40,618 nt of DNA, from assembly GCA_903934285.1 (NCBI GenBank), contig CAIZNN010000170.1, forward strand, positions 1 to 40,618. Direction: 5' to 3'. Below the pieces are notes generated by a model. It did not search any database. It had not been told where the DNA came from and saw nothing but the letters and a program-made list of their open reading frames with translations. Of the stretch, positions 27,326 through 35,320 are shown piece after piece (position 1 is the first letter of the stretch; every line of letters starts with the position of its first letter). The stretch comes from Akkermansiaceae bacterium. Lineage in GTDB: Bacteria; Verrucomicrobiota; Verrucomicrobiia; Verrucomicrobiales; Akkermansiaceae. Both the position numbers and the translations under genes were made by a program.

Positions 27326-29215
27326 TTGATTGAAGTCGCTTTTCACCGCGGGTTGCACCTGCCTGAGCTTGACCTGTGGCTTGATCCACAGGACCCGAAG
27401 CCGTGTGCGTTTGTATCGCATGCGCACGCCGACCACGTGGCGCGGCATGATTTGGCGCTGTGTTCGGATGTCACCGCGGGCTTGCTGCGGCGGCGGTTCC
27501 GGCTGCGCGACGGGCAACTCGCAGCGATGGGGTTTCACGTGCCGTGGGAGCGGGACGGATTCCGGTTGCGCCTGTTGCCGGCCGGGCACATCGCCGGCTC
27601 GGCGATGCTGCACGTCACCCGGCTCAAGGATCAGGCGAGTTTGCTCTACACCGGGGATTTCAAGTTGCGCCGCAGCCGCACCGTCGAGCCGGCGGGCTTT
27701 CTAACTGCGGAGACGCTGGTCATGGAAACCACCTTCGGGCTGCCGATGTTTGCCTTGCCCAGCCCGATGGAAGTCGAGTCCGCGTTGCTGCGTTTCGTCC
27801 ATGATGCCATCGCCGATGGCGAGACGCCGGTGCTGTGCGCCTACGCCCTGGGCAAGGCGCAGGAGGTGCTCGCCATGCTCGCCGAGCAGGAAATCCCCGC
27901 CTTGCAATACCCGGCGGTGGCGGCCATGACCCAGGCCTGCCGCGAGTTGGGCGTCGCCTTGCCCGAGCCGCTGGTCTTCGAGGGTTACGCCTTGCCCGGC
28001 CACGTCGTGGTGGCGCCGCCCAGCGCGCTGCGCGCGAATTTGCTGCGCGGCTTGAAAGCCAAGCGCACCGCCATGCTTACCGGTTGGGCGTTGCAGGCGG
28101 GTGCCAAGTATCGTTACCGCGTCGATGAGGTGATTCCGTTGTCCGACCACGCGGACCACCCGGGGTTGTTAGAATGTATCCAACGGGTGCGCCCGCGGCG
28201 GGTCATCACGGTGCATGGGTTTGCCCGCGAGTTTGCCGCCGAACTCCGCGCCAAGGGGCTCGATGCGTGGTGCGCCATGGGCGATGACCAACTCGAACTC
28301 TCCATCGGACAAGTGGCGCAACGGCCGCGCGGCGGCAATGTGCCGCGGCAGGCGCGGCCGATTTGCGCGTTGGCGGACTTCAGCGACCTGTGCCGGTTGG
28401 TCGCGGAAACCAGCAGCCGCGTGGCCAAGACCAAGTTCATCGCCGGCTATTTGCGCGGCTTGGGCAGTGATCCGGAGTTGCGCCTCGCGGTGCGTTGGCT
28501 CAGTGGTCACGCGCTGGCGCCTGGCGCTGCGGCGCGGGCGTTGCGTGAGGGCGGGCTGACGGTGCGCCATGCCATTCTCGCGTTGCCCGGGGCGCGGGCC
28601 GAACGCTATCACGAGTTGTTACTAGCCAACAAAGACGTGGCGCGCAGCGCAAGGCTGGTGCTGCAGGAAATCCCGCTCAAGCCCGAGTCGCTGGACTTGT
28701 CCGGGTTGGAGGCATTTTTCCTCACGCTGGAGCAGACTGCGGCGCCACTGGACCGCATCACGTTGCTGGCCACCCGTGTGGCCACCCTTCATCCGACCGA
28801 AAGCGAAACCCTCATCCGGCTCCTCGGCATCGACCCCCGCCAAGGTGTCGAGGACGGCGTCATCGAAGACGCCCTAGCCGCAGCCTTTGCCGCCGCTCCG
28901 GCTGCGGTCCGCCATGCCCACCGGAGCACCCGCGATCTAACGGAAACGGCGCTGCTGGCGCGCCACGCCCGCCTGGAGCAGGCGGCCGGGTCGCCCGATG
29001 CTGACAGTTTGGCACAGGGTTTGGCAACGGACGGCTCCGGGCAGGAGGCCCGGGCCACGGTGGCGCGGGCATCCTGCCCGCCGCCATTCTTGCTTGCCTT
29101 TCCCGCACTGACAAAACCGCCAGGGTTGGCCGGGTCGCCCACGGTGCCGGCGGTGCCGGCGCCGGCCGATGCCGGCGCAAACGCCGCGGACGACGGGACG
29201 TTTTGCTTGGATTAG
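27326..29215 (+). CDS. MBL-fold exonuclease fused to a truncated ATP-dependent DNA ligase N-domain
   Basis: 629 residues, with a TTG start at the point where the family begins. Residues 1-325 form the ligase-associated exonuclease of metallo-beta-lactamase fold: HAHADH at 32-37, LLPAGHIAGSAML, YTGDFK and SDHADH supply the metal ligands. From about 345 to 560 the sequence (FSDLCRLVAETSSRVAKTKFIAGYLRG, LLGIDPRQGVEDGVIEDALAAAF) fits the DNA-binding domain of an ATP-dependent ligase. The nucleotidyltransferase domain (KxDGxR and OB fold) that should follow is absent. The frame passes through a REP-like repeat near residue 579 and ends in an Ala/Pro-rich tail, and no ligase sequence lies in the next 145 bp. 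The exonuclease may still work; the ligase part cannot. Confidence 0.8.
   Translation: MIEVAFHRGLHLPELDLWLDPQDPKPCAFVSHAHADHVARHDLALCSDVTAGLLRRRFRLRDGQLAAMGFHVPWERDGFRLRLLPAGHIAGSAMLHVTRLKDQASLLYTGDFKLRRSRTVEPAGFLTAETLVMETTFGLPMFALPSPMEVESALLRFVHDAIADGETPVLCAYALGKAQEVLAMLAEQEIPALQYPAVAAMTQACRELGVALPEPLVFEGYALPGHVVVAPPSALRANLLRGLKAKRTAMLTGWALQAGAKYRYRVDEVIPLSDHADHPGLLECIQRVRPRRVITVHGFAREFAAELRAKGLDAWCAMGDDQLELSIGQVAQRPRGGNVPRQARPICALADFSDLCRLVAETSSRVAKTKFIAGYLRGLGSDPELRLAVRWLSGHALAPGAAARALREGGLTVRHAILALPGARAERYHELLLANKDVARSARLVLQEIPLKPESLDLSGLEAFFLTLEQTAAPLDRITLLATRVATLHPTESETLIRLLGIDPRQGVEDGVIEDALAAAFAAAPAAVRHAHRSTRDLTETALLARHARLEQAAGSPDADSLAQGLATDGSGQEARATVARASCPPPFLLAFPALTKPPGLAGSPTVPAVPAPADAGANAADDGTFCLD
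29060..29085. repeat. REP-like palindromic repeat, copy 2
   Basis: The same 26 bp as 6-31 apart from one base, with the same 7-bp stem. Here it lies inside the open frame of the exonuclease-ligase gene, read as VARASCPPP, just where the ligase catalytic domain should begin. Confidence 0.75.
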
Positions 29216-29359
29216 CCAGGGTGCACCGGGATGGCAACGCGGCCGCCTCGGGGCAAGCGGATGGGATCCCAAACTTGGTGCCAGAGCGCTTGCAACAACC
29301 CGTCGTGAGACCGGCCCGCGCAGAACGGGGGACGAGATCCGTGAGCGCGGCGGGCAGGG

Positions 29360-30169
29360 TCACTGCTTGACCGGCAATTCGCTCTTGGTGCCTTCGCCGA
29401 CGGTCTTGATCTCAAGCTTGGCGGCGGGTGCCGGTGGCTCCACCGGCTTGGCGGCCGGCGCTGGAGTGGCCGGGGCTGGAGTGGGCGGGGCTGGAGTGGG
29501 CGGCACCGGCGTTGCGGCGGGCGTTGCGGCGGGCGTTGGGAGCGGGGGTGTTGTGGTTGGGTCTGGCGGGTGGGATGGCTCGCCGGGGGCTGCGGTGGTG
29601 GCGGGCTTGTCCGTTGGGCATGGCGCCGCCTCGGTGCGGATGGCCTGAAACAGCAGATTGTAGTTGTGACGCAACACCGCCGGGTAGGAAACCCGGCCGG
29701 GTTCAACGATTTTTTCGCGCAGCATCTTGGCTGATAGGTCCGCCACCAGGTCGGTGCCGATTTGCACCGCGCGGTCCATGCCGACGAGTTTCTGGCCGGC
29801 GTCGGTGCCGCTGCGGATGAGGTCGGTGGTGATGGAGCGGCCCTGGATGGCGATGGTGGACTGGGCCGATTCGATGTTGCCCTTGGCGCTGACGGTGATC
29901 TCCAACACCGCGTGATCGTCGGAGGCGAGCCACCCGCGCACATGGTCGATGCGCAGGGAGAGGAACAGTCCGCCATCGGGGGTGGGGGACACCTCGGGCT
30001 TGTAGGTGCGGTAGCTGGCACCCGATAGCGGGTATTCCGCAGCTTGGTTGCCGCGCTTGGTCCAGCCGCCGAGACTGGCGCCGAAGGCCTGCTGGTCGAT
30101 GTGCACGGCGGCTGGCGCGGCCAGCACCGAGGCCAGCAGCGCAAGGACAATGATTTTGAGGACGCTCAT
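29360..30169 (-). CDS. Secreted protein with Pro-rich tail, unknown function
   Basis: 269 residues. The start MSVLKIIVLALLASVLAAPAAV is a signal peptide; 16 further codons upstream look non-coding. The folded part (about 25-180) has strands such as QQAFGASLGGWTKRGN and DGGLFLSLRIDHVRGWLASDDHAVLEITVSAKG. After residue 180 there is a low-complexity tail of repeated P-A-T-P units, encoded by short tandem DNA repeats near 29450-29550. No family is recognised. It converges on the exonuclease-ligase gene. A surface or cell-wall location is plausible from the tail. Confidence 0.65.
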   Translation of the reverse strand: MSVLKIIVLALLASVLAAPAAVHIDQQAFGASLGGWTKRGNQAAEYPLSGASYRTYKPEVSPTPDGGLFLSLRIDHVRGWLASDDHAVLEITVSAKGNIESAQSTIAIQGRSITTDLIRSGTDAGQKLVGMDRAVQIGTDLVADLSAKMLREKIVEPGRVSYPAVLRHNYNLLFQAIRTEAAPCPTDKPATTAAPGEPSHPPDPTTTPPLPTPAATPAATPVPPTPAPPTPAPATPAPAAKPVEPPAPAAKLEIKTVGEGTKSELPVKQ

Positions 30170-30221
30170 GGTGGAAGGACACAAAGCCCGTGGGGAAATA
30201 CGCATGGCAGGCGGCAATTAT

Positions 30222-30614
30222 TCATTCAAATTCGGCTGGTGGGGGCGGATCGGGCGACCCTAGCAAGCGGACGACCTGGGCGGCGGCCTTGGCTTTGTGC
30301 ACGTCCTTGACGTAAGCGGCGACCGTGGCGAGGGCGGCTACCAAGGCACCCCAGTCATCGCTGTAGCCGGCGCCAGGGATGATATCCGGGATTAAATCGA
30401 CCGGCAAAATCAGATAGGCGAGGGCGCCGATGATGACGCCTTTTGCCCAAGTTGGCGTGTCGCGATCTTGCAGGCAGTAGAACAGGATCAGGGCGGTGAG
30501 CAAGGTTTTGCGGCCGGCGCTGGCAGCGGCCTTTTTCAAGGTGAGCCAAAGGCTGGAATGCGAATACCCGCGGGTGTTCAGCCGCGGTTCATTGGGGGTG
30601 GGCATTTCTGACAT
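30222..30614 (-). CDS. DUF1232 membrane protein
   Basis: 130 residues. The segment KGVIIGALAYLILPVDLIPDIIPGAGYSDDWGALVAALA holds the LPxDLIPD motif that defines DUF1232 (YkvA-like) proteins, with hydrophobic helices on each side. The N-terminal part is helical and basic, and the C-terminus is Pro-rich. These are small membrane-associated proteins of unknown role. The gene ends 52 bp before the start of the Pro-rich secreted protein, and both are on the minus strand. Confidence 0.85.
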   Translation of the reverse strand: MSEMPTPNEPRLNTRGYSHSSLWLTLKKAAASAGRKTLLTALILFYCLQDRDTPTWAKGVIIGALAYLILPVDLIPDIIPGAGYSDDWGALVAALATVAAYVKDVHKAKAAAQVVRLLGSPDPPPPAEFE

Positions 30615-30913
30615 GGTGCAAGCTTCACAGGCTGACGTTGGGCTTCATGGCGATGGCTTCGGCCGCGGCAAAACCCGCCAGTGCCATGCCGGCCATAGCT
30701 CGTTGTCCGGATTCCTTGAGAGGCGTTTGAGCATGGCCGTTACAAATGGGTTGTAGCCAAGGCTGCCCGCTGATGCAAGTGGAAGCAGTGGGAAGTTTTG
30801 TAAATGACCGGAAATGCGGTGGCTGGCCGGCAGTGGCCCCAGCCGTGGAAGGAGGTCGGGTGATTTGCAACACGGCGGTTGCGCTGGGGCAGGGGAGTCG
30901 CTACCCTCGCCGC

Positions 30914-31888
30914 GTGATCCGCCCGGTCGATGTCCTGCTTGAGTTTCTCCACGCCCAGCAAGCGCGGGGGATGAGCCATTTGCATTTGGATCCCGACGCC
31001 CGCACCGGCCTGCGCGCGTTGAGCGAACGGCTGCGGGCCGGACCACCAAGCGCGCCGGCACCCGCGCCGGGCGTGGCACCCGCGCCGGGCGTGGCACCCG
31101 CGCCGGGCGTGGCACCCGCGCCGAGCGTGGCACCCGCGGCACCTCCTCGCGGCGCGCGGTCGTTGCCACCAGCGGCGGATATGGCGGATATGGCGGATGT
31201 GGCGGATGTGGCATCGCCGCGCCCGCCGGCACCCATGCCGCGGTTGGTCATTGAAGGGACCACGGCTGCCGACCGCCTCGCATCGTTGCGCCGGCAGGCG
31301 GAAGCTTGGGCACCCGCGCTGGCGTTGGGTAGCTTGCGCAAGGTGATGGTTTTCGCCACCGGCAGTCCCGAGGCCCAAATCATGTTCATCGGCGAGGCCC
31401 CGGGCTATGAGGAGGAAAGAAAGCGCGAGCCATTCGTCGGCCTTGCCGGCCAACAGCTCGACAAAATCATCAAAGCCATGGGGTTGGCGCGGACCGATGT
31501 CTATCTTTCCAGCATCGTCAAGTTTCGCCCCGTCACCGCCAACCAAACGACTAACAACCGCCCGCCGACCTCCGAGGAGATTGCCGCCTGCCTGCCCTTG
31601 GTGCGGGAAGAAATCCGCATTATCCGCCCGCAATGCATCGTCGCCTTGGGCGGCAGCGCCGCCGACGGCTTGCTCGGCCCCGGTGGCGACATTCCGTCGC
31701 GGCGCGGGTTATGGCACGATTTTGACGGTGTGGCGGTGCGGGTGACCTATCATCCCAGCCATCTTTTGCGCACCACCAATGACACTCAAACCAAGCGCAT
31801 GGTGTGGGAAGACATGTTGGCCGTGATGGAGCGAGCCGGCTTGCCGATCTCCGAGAAACAACGCGGGTTTTTCCTGCCTAAAACCTGA
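30914..31888 (+). CDS. Uracil-DNA glycosylase superfamily protein lacking most Fe-S ligands
   Basis: 324 residues from a GTG start, chosen because residues before it are unlike the family. Residues 1-40 form a short helical lead (VLLEFLHAQQARGMSHLHLD), followed by a repeat-coded linker. The catalytic part has motif A GEAPGYEEERKREPFVGLAGQQLDKIIKAMGL and motif B TYHPSHLLR, which mark family 4-type enzymes. The four cysteines that bind the iron-sulfur cluster in that family are mostly absent. The KCRPP position reads KFRPV, no CxxC precedes the GEAPG, and only the Cys in EIAACLPLV remains. It probably excises uracil without a cluster. The 299 bp upstream (30615-30913) hold no other gene. Confidence 0.8.
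   Translation: MIRPVDVLLEFLHAQQARGMSHLHLDPDARTGLRALSERLRAGPPSAPAPAPGVAPAPGVAPAPGVAPAPSVAPAAPPRGARSLPPAADMADMADVADVASPRPPAPMPRLVIEGTTAADRLASLRRQAEAWAPALALGSLRKVMVFATGSPEAQIMFIGEAPGYEEERKREPFVGLAGQQLDKIIKAMGLARTDVYLSSIVKFRPVTANQTTNNRPPTSEEIAACLPLVREEIRIIRPQCIVALGGSAADGLLGPGGDIPSRRGLWHDFDGVAVRVTYHPSHLLRTTNDTQTKRMVWEDMLAVMERAGLPISEKQRGFFLPKT
31058..31211 (+). repeat. In-frame tandem repeats in the glycosylase linker
   Basis: Four copies of an 18-bp unit coding APAPGV (31058-31129), then four copies of a 9-bp unit coding ADM or ADV (about 31175-31210). Both preserve the reading frame, so changes in copy number would alter only the linker length between the lead helices and the catalytic domain. 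Confidence 0.85.
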
Positions 31889-31948
31889 TTGCCAAGACGG
31901 GTCGGCACAGGCGCAGGACTGGGCGAAAGTTTGGATTGCATTGCCGGG

Positions 31949-31968
31949 GCGCAGCGTCTTGACTGCGC
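31949..31968. other. Inverted repeat in the kup leader
   Basis: GCGCAG and CTGCGC pair around an 8-nt loop 46 bp before the kup start codon. It does not fit the known c-di-AMP riboswitch, and its role is unknown. It could also be part of a dispersed repeat. Confidence 0.3.
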
Positions 31969-32013
31969 GACCGCACGCCTCTCCCCCCGGAAGCGGCGGC
32001 GTCACCCTCCGGC

Positions 32014-33921
32014 ATGAGCCATCCTACTGAATCGGCATCCCGTCGCAAAGCCCTGCTGGCGCTTGGCGCGTTAGGTGTGGTGTATGGGGATATCGGGACC
32101 AGCCCGTTGTATGCCTTGCGGGAAGCGCTTGGCGGGCATTCCGGCCATGGCGCGCTGGCACCCAGCCCGGAGAACGTGGTGGGCATCCTGTCATTGATCA
32201 TTTGGGTGCTGGTGAGTCTGATCGCCATCAAATACATTTCGGTGGTGATGCGGGCCGATAACGATGGCGAAGGCGGCATGCTCGCATTGCTGGCGCTGGC
32301 GGTGCCGCAAACCACCCAACCCGCCGCCGCGGTGAGCCGGCGCAATCTGGTGCTGGTGGTGTTGGCCTTGTTGGGGACCTCGTTTTTGTTCGGCGAAGGC
32401 ATCATCACCCCCGCGATTTCCGTGCTCTCGGCGGTGGAGGGCTTGAAGGTGGCGGCACCGGGCTTGGAGCGTGCGATCGTGCCGATCACGGTGGCGATTT
32501 TAGTCGGCTTGTTTTCGATCCAACACCGGGGCACCGGGCGGATGGGGACGATGTTCGGCCCGATCACCTTGGTCTGGTTCATCAGCATCGGCGTGTTAGG
32601 TGTGCGCGGCATTTTGATGCATCCCGGCGTGTTGGTCGCCTTCAATCCATGGCATGGGCTGCAGTTTCTGCTGGCTCACCGGATGGCATCCGCCTTCACC
32701 CTCGGCGGGGTGTGCCTAGTCATCACCGGGGGCGAAGCGTTGTATGCCGACATGGGGCATTTCGGCCGCAACCCGATCCGCCTGGCATGGTTTGCCGTGG
32801 TGCTGCCGGCGCTGCTGCTCAACTATCTCGGCCAGGGTGCGCTGGTGCTGGCCGACCCGTCGCCGGACACCCTGATTTCGCCACTCCACCAATTGGCCCC
32901 GGCTTGGTTCAAGATGCCGCTGGTCATTTTGGGCGCGATGGCGGCGGTCATCGCGTCACAGGCGCTCATTTCCGGAGCGTTTTCGCTGGCGATGCAGGCG
33001 GTGCAGATGGGGTATTTGCCGCGTCTGGCCATCAAGCACACCTCCGAGCGCGAGCACGGGCAGATCTATGTGCCGCAGGTCAACCGGGCGATCATGGTGG
33101 GCAGCATTGCTTTGGTCCTGGTGTTTCAAACCTCGAGCAACCTGGCGGCGGCCTACGGCATTGCGGTGTGTTTGACCATGGCCATCACCACCGTGCTGCT
33201 GACGCAAATCGCGCGTTACCGCTGGGGCTGGTCACTTTGGAAAACCCTGCTGGTGTGCGGCGCGTTCATGGCTATCGAGCTGAGTTTCGTCTCCTCCAAC
33301 CTGATCAAAGTCGCCCAAGGCGGCTGGGTGCCCTTGGGAATCGGCGGGGTGCTGCTGCTGACGATGCTGACGTGGAAGCGCGGCCGGGCCGTGCTCGCCG
33401 GCAAATTCGCCGAGATGAGTTTGCCCATCGATGACTTGATCGGCTCACTGGAGCGCGGCGGGGTGACGCGGGTGCGCGGCACCGCCGTGTACCTCTCGAC
33501 CTCGGTCGGGTTCACGCCGCCGGCCATGCTGCACAATTTGAAGCACAATCAGGTGCTGCACCAGATGACCCTCATCCTAACCATCCAGGCGGTGCGCAGC
33601 CCGCGGGTGCATGACGCGGAGCGCTTGGAGGTCATCGAGTTGGGCATGGGCGTGTGGCGGGTGGTGGCGCGCTACGGCTTTATGGAGCAACCGGATGTGC
33701 CCGCCGTGTTGCTGGCGTGTGCGGATTACGGCCTGTCCTGCCGCGCTGACAAGGTGAGCTTTTTCCTCGGCCGCGAGACGATCATTCCCACCCGCCGCAA
33801 TATCCCGCTGTGGCAGGCAAAATATTTCGCGTTGCTCTCGCGCGGGTCTCAAAGTGCCATGGAGTTTTTTAAACTGCCGCCCAACCGGGTCATCGAACTC
33901 GGCACCCAGATCGAAATGTGA
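32014..33921 (+). CDS. kup: Kup-family potassium uptake transporter
   Basis: 635 residues, proton-coupled K+ uptake across the inner membrane. The N-terminal GALGVVYGDIGTSPLYALREAL motif is diagnostic for KUP/HAK/KT. GGEALYADMGHFGRNPIRLAWF, NYLGQGALVL and about twelve membrane segments to residue 450 follow, then a soluble C-terminal domain (about 460-635) with VYLSTSVGFTPPAMLHNLKHNQVLH. The length is typical. The ATG at 32014 begins MSHPTESASRRK, with a basic region before the first helix. No ribosome binding site is visible. It lies 125 bp downstream of the glycosylase gene and is probably independent of it. Confidence 0.95.
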   Translation: MSHPTESASRRKALLALGALGVVYGDIGTSPLYALREALGGHSGHGALAPSPENVVGILSLIIWVLVSLIAIKYISVVMRADNDGEGGMLALLALAVPQTTQPAAAVSRRNLVLVVLALLGTSFLFGEGIITPAISVLSAVEGLKVAAPGLERAIVPITVAILVGLFSIQHRGTGRMGTMFGPITLVWFISIGVLGVRGILMHPGVLVAFNPWHGLQFLLAHRMASAFTLGGVCLVITGGEALYADMGHFGRNPIRLAWFAVVLPALLLNYLGQGALVLADPSPDTLISPLHQLAPAWFKMPLVILGAMAAVIASQALISGAFSLAMQAVQMGYLPRLAIKHTSEREHGQIYVPQVNRAIMVGSIALVLVFQTSSNLAAAYGIAVCLTMAITTVLLTQIARYRWGWSLWKTLLVCGAFMAIELSFVSSNLIKVAQGGWVPLGIGGVLLLTMLTWKRGRAVLAGKFAEMSLPIDDLIGSLERGGVTRVRGTAVYLSTSVGFTPPAMLHNLKHNQVLHQMTLILTIQAVRSPRVHDAERLEVIELGMGVWRVVARYGFMEQPDVPAVLLACADYGLSCRADKVSFFLGRETIIPTRRNIPLWQAKYFALLSRGSQSAMEFFKLPPNRVIELGTQIEM

Positions 33922-34040
33922 GCCCGCCGCCAGCCGGCCCGCCGCCCCATGCCGGCGGTATCGCACAGGGGTTGGCATCGCACCGCTCCGGGCCGTGATG
34001 CGGTGGAAAAATATAGATGGTATTGGTCGGCGGCAACGCT

Positions 34041-34066
34041 AGGTTGGCAACCTCATGAGGAACTTT
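34041..34066 (+). promoter_or_regulatory. Palindromes and Shine-Dalgarno before the SHD1 gene
   Basis: AGGTTGGCAACCT (34041-34053) is a palindrome with one central mismatch, and CCTCATGAGG (34051-34060) is a perfect 10-bp palindrome. GAGGA at 34057-34061 stands 5 bp before the ATG at 34067, which decides that start over the ATG at 34055. Further upstream, TATAGA near 34013 is a possible -10 element. Confidence 0.4.
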
Positions 34067-35311
34067 ATGCATACCCGTGGATTGTTGGCCGTCCTTGGAT
34101 TGGCCATGTCGATAGCTCAGGCGGCGGAACTACGCACTTGGATGTCCCGTAAGGGCGGCACCATCGAGGCGGAATTGGGATCGCTCACTGCCGGGGAAGT
34201 TGTCCTCATCACCAAGGAGGCCAAGGAAATCAAAATCAAGGTCGAGGACCTGAGCCTCGCCGACCGCCAGCATCTGGTCGAATTCGGTGGCGCCGATCCG
34301 TCTATCATCACCAGCGGCGAGCCGGGTTTCCCCGAAAAGGATGTCCGGATTGACGCCGCCACCATCAAGAAGCTCACCGACAAGATGGACTTTGGCGACG
34401 ACAGCCAGTTAGAGTTCGACCTGGTGGAAAGTGCGCATTTCCTGGTGGCCAGCGCCGGCAAGATCCGCGGCCAGGATACTGCGGAGACCGCCGAGCGGTT
34501 GTGGCACGGCATGGCGTTCCAGCACATGAACTTCCGCAAGGACTGGGGCGACAAGCGCATGCTCATCCTGCTCGTCGAGGACCGCAAGGTCTACAAGGCG
34601 CTCGGTGATTGGTATACCGGGTTTCTGGCGAAAGCGGGCGATGCGGACGCCGCGCGGCGCACCAAGGCGATCTGGGACAAGGCCGGCTCCAACCAGATCG
34701 GGCTGCCCGCCGCGACGATTAGCAAATACAACCTGCAACCCAGCGCGGTGCTCTTTAATATCACCGACATCAGCAACTTCACCAAGCCGCTCAGCTCGTT
34801 CCCTACCCATTCCATCGCCAGCGCTGTGCTCGGCAAACAAATGAGCGGGGTCAGTTCCTTCGGCGCCGAGGGCTTCTTCGCCATCGTCACCGGCCATGCC
34901 TATTTCAAGGAAATCAGCCTCACCAAAAAGACCGAAACCCACCTGCTGGACGTGACGGGCACCGGCGCTGACGAAATCAGCTCCAAGCAAGGCTTCCAAG
35001 ACGGCACCTCGTGGGCCAAAACCCTCCGCCCCCTGGTGCGCAAGGGCAAGGTCAAGGTCGAGTTGGAACCCATGCTCAAATGGACCAACGCCGACCTCAA
35101 TCCCGAGCGCCTGGTGCTGATCTATTCGTTCGCCTGCTATATGGAAACCGATGCCAAGCGCCTCTGCTCGTTCGCCAAGATGATCCGCCGCATCGAGTCG
35201 TCCAACCAAATCCCGCCTGCCGACGAAATCGCCAAAATCTTCGACTTCCCCACCGTCGCCGAACTCGAGGCGGATTGGAAAAAATTCATCGTCGAAGGAG
35301 ACTTCAAATAA
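34067..35311 (+). CDS. Secreted SHD1-domain protein
   Basis: 414 residues. The signal peptide MHTRGLLAVLGLAMSIAQA follows a good ribosome binding site. Residues about 20-70 (LRTWMSRKGGTIEAELGSLTAGEVVLI, then KIKVEDLSLADRQHLVEF) form an SHD1 domain. The rest is a helical/beta domain (FDLVESAHFLVASAGKIRGQDTAETAERLWHGMAF, RMLILLVEDRKVYKALGDWY) resembling the zincin-like folds that follow SHD1 in related proteins. The place where an HExxH would stand reads FPTHSIASAVLG, so it is probably not an active metalloprotease. The gene lies 9 bp before the next SHD1 gene, and the two are probably one operon. Confidence 0.7.
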   Translation: MHTRGLLAVLGLAMSIAQAAELRTWMSRKGGTIEAELGSLTAGEVVLITKEAKEIKIKVEDLSLADRQHLVEFGGADPSIITSGEPGFPEKDVRIDAATIKKLTDKMDFGDDSQLEFDLVESAHFLVASAGKIRGQDTAETAERLWHGMAFQHMNFRKDWGDKRMLILLVEDRKVYKALGDWYTGFLAKAGDADAARRTKAIWDKAGSNQIGLPAATISKYNLQPSAVLFNITDISNFTKPLSSFPTHSIASAVLGKQMSGVSSFGAEGFFAIVTGHAYFKEISLTKKTETHLLDVTGTGADEISSKQGFQDGTSWAKTLRPLVRKGKVKVELEPMLKWTNADLNPERLVLIYSFACYMETDAKRLCSFAKMIRRIESSNQIPPADEIAKIFDFPTVAELEADWKKFIVEGDFK

Positions 35312-35320
35312 TTGTTAGCC

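Noticed and set aside
29216-29360. Ligase catalytic domain downstream of the exonuclease gene
   Set aside because: The 145 bp to the next gene are too short and no KxDGxR motif is found in any frame.
31030-31270. Minus-strand Cys/His-rich frame with repeated CHARRG
   Set aside because: It is the antisense of the 18-bp repeat in the glycosylase linker; no real zinc protein is implied.
31889-32013. c-di-AMP riboswitch before kup
   Set aside because: Only one short hairpin is present and the conserved ydaO core sequences are absent.
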